Source of the DNA: Comamonadaceae bacterium
Lineage (GTDB): Bacteria > Pseudomonadota > Gammaproteobacteria > Burkholderiales > Burkholderiaceae_C
DNA length: 51,406 bases
Direction: 5' to 3'
NCBI GenBank assembly: GCA_947476285.1
Contig: CANJPU010000034.1
Coordinates: forward strand, 1 to 51,406
Position 1 is the stretch's first letter. The number at the start of each line of letters is the position of its first letter. This document shows, one piece after another, positions 45,720 to 51,406 of the stretch. Made by a program: the position numbers and the translations under genes. The notes under the pieces are model-generated. The model saw only the letters and a program-made list of their open reading frames with translations, ran no database searches and was not told the origin of the DNA.

Positions 45720-46811
45720 TCAGTGCTTGGCTGCATCCCACTTCATGCCCAGGCTTTCGTAGGCCTTGCGCAGGTGGCTGATGTCGACAAAGTCGCCGTA
45801 TGTGTATGACTTGTTGGCCGGCATGAGTTCGGCCGATTTCAGAATCTCGACCTGCCGCTTGATCAGCCGCTCGGGAATGTCCAGTGTGTTCACAAACGCC
45901 AGGTCGTTGCCGTAGTAGCCGCCGCGGGTTTCCCAGAAGGTCTTGGCGCGCTCGGGCGTGTACTTCATGGCGCGGGTGACAAGATCAAGCAACTCCGGGT
46001 TGTTGCTGGCCACGGCTTTGTCCATCCATTCGCGGGCCTGGAGCAAAGCGCGCAGGAACCGCACCACGGCATCCGGGTCTTTCTTCAAAAATTCATTGCC
46101 AACGCCAACCGCGGATGTCAAGCTGATGTCCAGACCCTCAAGAGAAGTATGGGTGCCAATGATGCTCACCGGCATGCGCTGGCGCGCCTGGAACACCGCA
46201 TCGGCAATGCCAATCATCACGTCAACTTGCTTTTGGACCAGTGCACCCGCCATCTGGCCAAAAGGTATGGGCACAACCGTGACGTCTTTCCTGGAATCCA
46301 TGCCCAGTTGTTTCAACTGATCGCGCAGCATGTAGTTGTAAGACGAGCCGATGTCGTTGACCGCGATGCGTTTGCCACGCAAGTCTTTCAGTGATCGGAT
46401 GCCCTCGCCCTCGCGCACTGCGACAAAGGTGGCCTCCCATTGCTTGCCCGATTTGTCGGTGAAGGTGTACTCGTAGCCCGACACCAGGGTCATCTTCGCG
46501 CCCTTCGATTCTGCCAGCACGGCAGTGGTCGGCGCGACGTTGCCCATCTCGATGTTGTTGGAAGCAAGGGCCTCGGCGACGGCGCCGCTTCCGGCCACAT
46601 AGACCATCTCAAGATCAATGTTCTCTTTCTTGAAGAAGCCCTTGTCACGCGCCACGATCAAGGTTGGAAACGCGATTCCTGAGACATCGCCGAAACGAAC
46701 TTTGGTGGGCTTCGCACCGGCCGCGCTGCCCTGCGCGTTGGCTGCGCACGCTGCAACCGCCATTGCGCCACACAAAAATATCTTTAACAGCGAAAGAGAT
46801 CTTTTGCTCAT
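45720..46811 (-). CDS. ABC transporter substrate-binding protein (NMT1/SsuA-like)
   Basis: The 363-residue exported protein has a signal peptide ending CAANAQ, then GIAFPTLIVARDKGFFKKENIDLEMVYV and the DLRGKRIAVNDIGSSYN region, typical of SsuA/NMT1 (nitrate/sulfonate/taurine/aromatic) receptors. It delivers substrate to the adjacent permease and ATPase. It is 36 bp upstream of the Rieske oxygenase, which links transport and oxygenation. Confidence 0.92.
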   Translation of the reverse strand: MSKRSLSLLKIFLCGAMAVAACAANAQGSAAGAKPTKVRFGDVSGIAFPTLIVARDKGFFKKENIDLEMVYVAGSGAVAEALASNNIEMGNVAPTTAVLAESKGAKMTLVSGYEYTFTDKSGKQWEATFVAVREGEGIRSLKDLRGKRIAVNDIGSSYNYMLRDQLKQLGMDSRKDVTVVPIPFGQMAGALVQKQVDVMIGIADAVFQARQRMPVSIIGTHTSLEGLDISLTSAVGVGNEFLKKDPDAVVRFLRALLQAREWMDKAVASNNPELLDLVTRAMKYTPERAKTFWETRGGYYGNDLAFVNTLDIPERLIKRQVEILKSAELMPANKSYTYGDFVDISHLRKAYESLGMKWDAAKH

Positions 46812-46829
46812 CGTGATGTTCCTTAAAAG

Positions 46830-47576
46830 TCAGTGGTGAGTGGTGTCCTGCCAGGCCAGTATGTAGCGGCCAATCAGGCCGATCAAGCGATCCAATATAA
46901 AACCGAGCGCAGCAATGATGAGGATGGAGGCATACATCAGCTCGCCCTCAAAGGTGCGCTGGGCATACAAGATGCGGTTGCCAAGCCCGTTGTTCGCCCC
47001 CAGCATCTCGGCGGCAACGACCAGCAGGAACGAGAACGATGTCGCCACCCGAAACCCCGCGAAAATGAAAGGCACCGATGCAGGCAACATCACCCTGGTG
47101 AGCAACTGAAAGTCGTTGGCGCCCTTGGAGCGTGCGTTCCAGATGAGAAACCTGTCGACCCCCTTCATCCCACTGTATGTATTGATTGCAAGCGGAAAGA
47201 AAGTGGTGATGGCCACCAGCGCGATCTTGGATGCCTCCCCCAGCCCCAGCCACACCATGAGCAGCGGGAACAAGGCGAGTTTGGGCGTTGGGAAAATCAC
47301 CGCCAGCAATGGATCGAGAAACTGGTCGATCAGCCGGTATCTGGCCATCAGCATGCCCGCAGTGATGCCAGTGACTGCGCCAATGAACAGCCCCGTGAAT
47401 GCGCGGGCCAAGGTCACCACGGTGTCGGTGGCCAACGTATCGATGTTGGCCACCAGGCTCTTGAAGACAGCAGACAATGCGGGAAGAAACAGCGGGTCAA
47501 TCCAGCCCATGCGCGCGACAAGTTCCCACAAGGCAAGCAGCAGAGCCAGGGGGTACAGCCTGAGGATCGCCTTCAT
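46830..47576 (-). CDS. ABC transporter permease (SsuC-like)
   Basis: The 248-residue protein starts with a transmembrane helix ([19 protein letters not shown]). It carries about six helices and the EAA-like loop ([24 protein letters not shown]) that contacts the ATPase. The ATG at 47576 overlaps the end of the upstream ATPase gene by four bases. A longer frame upstream has no ribosome-binding site and lies in the ATPase gene. It belongs to the nitrate/sulfonate/taurine permease family. Confidence 0.92.
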   Translation of the reverse strand: MKAILRLYPLALLLALWELVARMGWIDPLFLPALSAVFKSLVANIDTLATDTVVTLARAFTGLFIGAVTGITAGMLMARYRLIDQFLDPLLAVIFPTPKLALFPLLMVWLGLGEASKIALVAITTFFPLAINTYSGMKGVDRFLIWNARSKGANDFQLLTRVMLPASVPFIFAGFRVATSFSFLLVVAAEMLGANNGLGNRILYAQRTFEGELMYASILIIAALGFILDRLIGLIGRYILAWQDTTHH

Positions 47577-48394
47577 GCCTTGACTCCGTCCTTGATCATC
47601 GCCCAGATGCGGTTGCGCAAATCGGCGACGGCCTCGCAAGTGCGCATCTCAGTGGTTCGCGGAAAAGGCAGCGGCACATCCAGCGTGTCCACCACCCGGC
47701 CCGGCTGCTGGGACATGACCAGAACGCGGTGCCCCAGATAGATGGCTTCCTCAATGCTGTGCGTCACGATCAGCATTGTCTTGCCGCTGGCGGCCCAGAT
47801 ACGAAGCAATTCGTCTTGCAGCGCCTGACGTGTGAGTGAATCGACCGAGCCGAGCGGCTCGTCCATCAACACAACTTCGGGGTCGCAGGCCAGCGTCTGG
47901 GCAATCGCAACGCGCTGCTTCATGCCGCCCGAGAGTTCTTTGGGATAGCGATTTTCGGCGCCCTGCAAGCCGACCAGTCTGATGTAGTTCTGTGCCGCTT
48001 GCAGCCGCTCCTGGGCAGTGCCCAGGCCCTTGAGCTCCAGCCCAAAAAGCACGTTGTCCATCACTGTCTTCCAGGGGAAGATGCGAAACTCCTGGAAGAC
48101 AATGCCCACCCGAGGATCGGGCTTGACGACATTGTCGTGGCCCACGGTGATTGTGCCGGTGCTGGTGGGCAAGAGGCCCGCAATCATGTAGAGCAGCGTG
48201 CTCTTGCCGCAACCGCTCGGGCCAACGATTGAGACGATTTCACCAGGTGCCAGCGAGAGATCAATGGGCGTCAGCGCCAGGACATCGCCGTCTCGTCCCG
48301 CGAAGGTCTTGGACACACCCTTGACGCTCAGCTCGACTCCGCCACCCTTTTTGATCGCAAGCGCCGATACCTTTTCGCTGGGTGAAGTTGTCAT
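47573..48394 (-). CDS. ABC transporter ATP-binding protein (SsuB-like)
   Basis: The 273-residue product (ATG at 48394, one base after the stop of the small AtuA-like gene) has Walker [10 protein letters not shown] (58-66), Q-loop Q101, signature LSGGMKQR (154-161), Walker B VVLMDEP (174-180) and switch His H212. It energises the SsuC-like permease next to it. The 4-bp overlap with the permease gene shows a coupled operon. Confidence 0.95.
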   Translation of the reverse strand: MTTSPSEKVSALAIKKGGGVELSVKGVSKTFAGRDGDVLALTPIDLSLAPGEIVSIVGPSGCGKSTLLYMIAGLLPTSTGTITVGHDNVVKPDPRVGIVFQEFRIFPWKTVMDNVLFGLELKGLGTAQERLQAAQNYIRLVGLQGAENRYPKELSGGMKQRVAIAQTLACDPEVVLMDEPLGSVDSLTRQALQDELLRIWAASGKTMLIVTHSIEEAIYLGHRVLVMSQQPGRVVDTLDVPLPFPRTTEMRTCEAVADLRNRIWAMIKDGVKA

Positions 48395-48395
48395 G

Positions 48396-48722
48396 CTATT
48401 TTGTGACTTCAAGCGTAAGAAGCAGACTCGACAAGGTTTTGCCGTGTGTGTCCAGGTTAAGCGAATCATTGACGCCGCCGTCCAGCACGTCATCGATCAC
48501 GAAATTCATGGCGTGCAGACGAGGCAGCAAGTAGCGCGTGACTGAAGTGGGCCGCCGCGCTGCGAACAATTGAGCCACGCGCGCCTCGGTGACTTGATCG
48601 ACCAGCAAGTCCCAATCAGCGGGCTCATAGGCAATCAGATTGATGGAGCATCGGTTGCCTTTGTCTCCGGCGCGCGCGTGGGCCAGATCGTACAGGGGCC
48701 TGGTAGTGCCTTGGGTGCTCAT
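48396..48722 (-). CDS. AtuA-associated small protein (ferredoxin-like fold)
   Basis: The product has 108 residues from the ATG at 48722, overlapping the end of the AtuA-like gene by four bases (ATGA). [32 protein letters not shown] is typical of the small AtuA partner, which in some AtuA proteins is fused to the C-terminus. Here it is a separate gene, so the AtuA system is split. Function is not established. Confidence 0.8.
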   Translation of the reverse strand: MSTQGTTRPLYDLAHARAGDKGNRCSINLIAYEPADWDLLVDQVTEARVAQLFAARRPTSVTRYLLPRLHAMNFVIDDVLDGGVNDSLNLDTHGKTLSSLLLTLEVTK

Positions 48723-50101
48723 GCGAGGAAGCTCCAGCTGGGGTTCAGCCATTCTCGCGCAAGCAGACAGGACTCGCTGCCCAAGCGCGGCGTGATGGTG
48801 CTGCGCACCCCGCCGCCACCGGCAGGGCCGCAAGTGTAGAGCGCAAGCACTTCGCGCACCACTGATTCGGCTTCGTCCCGAGTGGACGTGGCAGACGCAA
48901 TGCGCAGTCGCACATCGGTGTTGCCGCCAGGCACATCAACCGACTCGCGCCAGCGGCCCGCATCGTCTGAGAACACACTGCGCACGCCGATCAGATCGCG
49001 CCGAAGGGGCAGCCGCGCAAGCCCAAGATCGCGCAGGCGATCGCGCACAATCTCGCCCGCCAGCTTTGCGCGCGCGGCCGCATTGTGCCCCGCATAGGAA
49101 ATCTCGGCCTCGGCGAGCCAGCCGCCTTCATAGCACAGCATGCCCTTGAGTGTGGCCGGCCGGGGGTGGCCGCGCACGCCACTGACCTCGACTCGGTCAG
49201 GCCCGATCTCGGTGACGTCGGCCTCGCCTATGTCGGCCACGACATCGGGCGTCAAATAGGCTCTGGGGTCGTGAACTTCATAGAGCAACTGCTCTGTCAC
49301 GGTGCGCCTGTCAACACGGCCGCCTGTGTTCGCGGGCTTACCCACCACGAAGCGCCCGCTCTCATGAATTTCAAGAATCGGAAAGCCCACACGCGCCACG
49401 TCGGGGACGTCCTTGCGCCCCGGGTCGGCAAAATAGCCGCCAGTGACTTGCGCGCCGCATTCAAGCAGGTGGCCTGCCATGGTGCCGCCAGCCAGGCGAT
49501 CCCAGTCGTCCAAGGCCCAGTCAAAGTGAGCCAGCATCGGCCCAAGGGCGAGCGAAGGGTCGGCAACCCGGCCGGTGACCACGACCTGGGCATTGTTCTT
49601 GAGTGCATCAGCGATCTGCGTGGCGCCCAGATACACATTGGCGCTCACCAGTGGCTTGCTCACCATGGACTGCGGCACCAGAGCGCGCAACTGTGCAGGC
49701 GTCAGTGCCGTCATCAGGTCATCGCCCTGCACCACTGCGATGCGCAGCGGCCCCATGCCCAACTCGCTTGCCAGCCGCTGCAGCCGCCGCGCCGCACCCT
49801 GCGGATTGGCTGCGCCGAAATTGCCCACAATTGGAATTCCCGATTGAACGCACAGCTTGAGCACCGGGGACACAAAACGTTCCAAGGAAGGCTCCCAGCC
49901 GCTATCGGGCTGTGCACGCCGCGCCAGCTGCGCCAACGCGAGGGTGCGCTCAGCGAGCGTTTCAAACATCAGTACGGCAGGGCCGCCGTGTGCGACAAGG
50001 TCTTGAGTGACGGCAACAGCCGCATCCCAGCGATCACCAGAGAAGCCCGCGCCACAGCCGATGCGAAGCGGAACTTTTCCAGAGTTGGGTTTGCCTGTCA
50101 T
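48719..50101 (-). CDS. Acyclic terpene utilization AtuA-like protein (DUF1446)
   Basis: The 460-residue product matches the DUF1446/AtuA family: RIGCGAGFSGDRWDAA, HGGPAVLMFETLAERTLAL, IPIVGNFGAANPQGAA, and VTGRVADPSLALGPM. AtuA was named from Pseudomonas citronellol/geraniol catabolism, but family members occur in clusters for other compounds and the reaction is not known. It is the first gene of the rightmost operon and is coupled to its small partner. Confidence 0.9.
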   Translation of the reverse strand: MTGKPNSGKVPLRIGCGAGFSGDRWDAAVAVTQDLVAHGGPAVLMFETLAERTLALAQLARRAQPDSGWEPSLERFVSPVLKLCVQSGIPIVGNFGAANPQGAARRLQRLASELGMGPLRIAVVQGDDLMTALTPAQLRALVPQSMVSKPLVSANVYLGATQIADALKNNAQVVVTGRVADPSLALGPMLAHFDWALDDWDRLAGGTMAGHLLECGAQVTGGYFADPGRKDVPDVARVGFPILEIHESGRFVVGKPANTGGRVDRRTVTEQLLYEVHDPRAYLTPDVVADIGEADVTEIGPDRVEVSGVRGHPRPATLKGMLCYEGGWLAEAEISYAGHNAAARAKLAGEIVRDRLRDLGLARLPLRRDLIGVRSVFSDDAGRWRESVDVPGGNTDVRLRIASATSTRDEAESVVREVLALYTCGPAGGGGVRSTITPRLGSESCLLAREWLNPSWSFLA

Positions 50102-50261
50102 GCCGCGAGCCTATGGGTGTGGTCGTAATTCAAATCACTGCAACTTGTGCTGGCCCTGGACCCACATTCTGGTGAAGAAGATGGTCGCATCCAAGCGGGT
50201 TATCCCGCTGTTGTGTGGCATGCTGCCCAATGCGAGACGGCTGCGGCAAGGCTTGCGCTAC

Positions 50262-51191
50262 TTACAAACCGACGTCGATGTGATCTGGCTCCAGGCCGGC
50301 ATGAAACCTGTCGTACATCCTTGCGTAGAGCGCCTCGATATGCCCGGCAAACAGACGGGTATCAAACAGTGGCTGGGTCAGTCTATTGGCCGCAAGCCTT
50401 GAGCGGATGGCCTGGAGTTGTTCTGGATTGCTTGCCAGCGCGACGGCCAGCGATTCGTAGTCAGCCTCGGACCGGGTGATCATCTCGGGCAAGCCAATGG
50501 CCTGGAGCACGCTGGCCGCCACCCTGCCGGCGAAGGTCTGTCCCTCCAGTGTGAGCAGCGGCAGTCCGGCCCAAAGTGCGTCAACGGCCGTGGTGTGCGC
50601 GTTGTAGGGCAGCGTATCGAGGAACAAATCTGCTGCCCGGTGCCGGGCCAGATGCTCTGCCACATCCGTCCTCGGGGCGAACACCAGCCGGTGCGGGTCC
50701 AGGCCTCTGCTGGCCGCTTCCTTGCGAAGATTGCCTGCCGCGGTTGGATTGTCTTGCAGCAGCCACAAGACACTGCCCGGCACACGATCGAGAATGCGCA
50801 TCCAGGAATCAAATGTAGAGGGAACGATCTTGTGGTTGTTGTTGAAGCAACAAAAGACAAAGCCACATTCAGGCAAACCAAGTTCTGAACGGGTGACCAC
50901 CTTGTCGGATATCTTCCGACTGGAATCGTTGACCTGGTAGCTATTGGGCAGGTATGCGATCTTTTCGGAGTAACAGGGTTGACTCGCCTGCGGGATCACC
51001 GTTTTGTCCGCAACCACATAGTCGATGTAGGGGGCGCCCGTCGAGCCCGGATAGCCGAGATAGCTGACCTGTATGGGCGCAGCTCTGTATGAAAAAATGC
51101 CCATCCGCTGATCTTGTGTAAAGCCCTTCAGGTCCACGGCGATGTCGATGCCCATGTTCCTGGACATCACCGCAATGTCCTTGTCGCTCAC
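50262..51191 (-). pseudogene. 5'-truncated SPINDLY/O-GlcNAc transferase-type glycosyltransferase
   Basis: Only the catalytic C-terminal half (309 codons) of a family 41 glycosyltransferase remains: GIDIAVDLKGFTQDQR, PIQVSYLGYPGSTGAPYIDYVVAD, FCCFNNNHKIVPSTFD, DLFLDTLPYNAHTTAVDAL and LPLLTLEGQTFAGRVAASVL. The usual TPR repeats and first Rossmann half are missing. In the same frame a TGA lies six codons upstream of the apparent GTG start at 51191, and further right the sequence changes to a transposase-like end. I read it as an interrupted gene whose surviving part may be silent. Confidence 0.8.
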
Positions 51192-51249
51192 TGGGCAATG
51201 TCCCGATCACTGTTGAACGCTGCCGGGTGACGGCTCCTCTGACGTGATA

Positions 51250-51406
51250 CTACGCGGATTTTCTTTCGCTGGCCTGCACGGCGGTTTGCCGAGCCTCCAA
51301 GACCGTCATCAGGAAGTTCATATCCCGATGCCCGCGCAGCTTGCGCAAGCGACCCTTGGCATCGCTCAAAGCCCCGGCCACCCAGCGCAATGTCATCGCC
51401 CCGTCC
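51250..51406 (-). mobile_element. C-terminal end of a probable transposase, cut by the window edge
   Basis: On the minus strand from the window end to the TAG at 51250-51252 runs an open frame of about 51 codons, including LRWVAGALSDAKGRLRKLRG and HRDMNFLMTVLEARQ. This resembles, from memory, the C-terminal end of a group of bacterial transposases, but I cannot name the IS family with certainty. It lies just upstream of the truncated glycosyltransferase, so an insertion could have caused that truncation. No terminal inverted repeat could be defined. Confidence 0.45.

Noticed and set aside
49085..50128. Plus-strand frame of 347 codons
   Set aside because: Antisense to the AtuA-like gene; His/Arg-rich translation typical of shadow frames.

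Overview
The window looks like the chromosome of a high-GC betaproteobacterium, most likely Burkholderiales/Comamonadaceae. The grounds are five: orphan Bug-type tricarboxylate receptors (four copies), the gene order exbB-exbD-lpxK-Trm112-kdsB-adk, lexA behind CTGT-N8-ACAG type boxes, clpS-clpA beside a cold-shock gene, and a paaH-like gene overlapping a crotonase. This taxonomic call is an inference from gene content; no marker RNA gene is present.

Region by region. (1) 1-586: no recognised gene; G-tracts and an open minus-strand frame leaving the window. (2) 587-28360: mainly housekeeping. It holds clpA/clpS, a cold-shock protein, an overlapping hybrid-kinase/response-regulator/Crp-Fnr module, icd, two tiny exported Ala/Lys-rich proteins with strong terminators, a DUF192 protein, a PuuD-like membrane protein, xseA, the lipid A/KDO/adk operon, an asparaginase, lexA with two SOS boxes, then lipid/acyl-CoA genes (3-hydroxyacyl-CoA dehydrogenase, crotonase, a phosphotransferase plus ACAD10/11-like dehydrogenase pair) and a GST. 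(3) 28476-29706: an excisionase-type antitoxin and PIN-domain toxin pair behind three 9-bp iterons. (4) 29740-50101: a roughly 20-kb catabolic block in three transcription units. (5) 50262-51406: a 5'-truncated SPINDLY/OGT-type glycosyltransferase next to the tail of a probable transposase.

The catabolic block is the most interesting part. Left unit (minus): Bug, TauD-type dioxygenase, mandelate racemase, second enolase-superfamily enzyme, TauD-type dioxygenase, Bug, flavin reductase, in a mirror-like gene order. Middle unit (plus, divergent): cytochrome P450, Bug, crotonase, Bug, family III CoA-transferase, alpha/beta hydrolase, and a flavin/2Fe-2S oxygenase reductase. Right unit (minus, convergent): AtuA-like DUF1446 protein, its small partner, ABC importer (ATPase, permease, substrate-binding protein) and a Rieske oxygenase. 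Together these supply uptake (four Bug receptors and one ABC system), three chemically different oxygenation routes, stereo-inversion or dehydration, CoA activation and beta-oxidation-like steps. The substrate cannot be read from sequence. No transcription regulator was recognised inside the block, and a toxin-antitoxin pair and a transposase/truncated gene lie at its two edges, which suggests an acquired or rearranged island.
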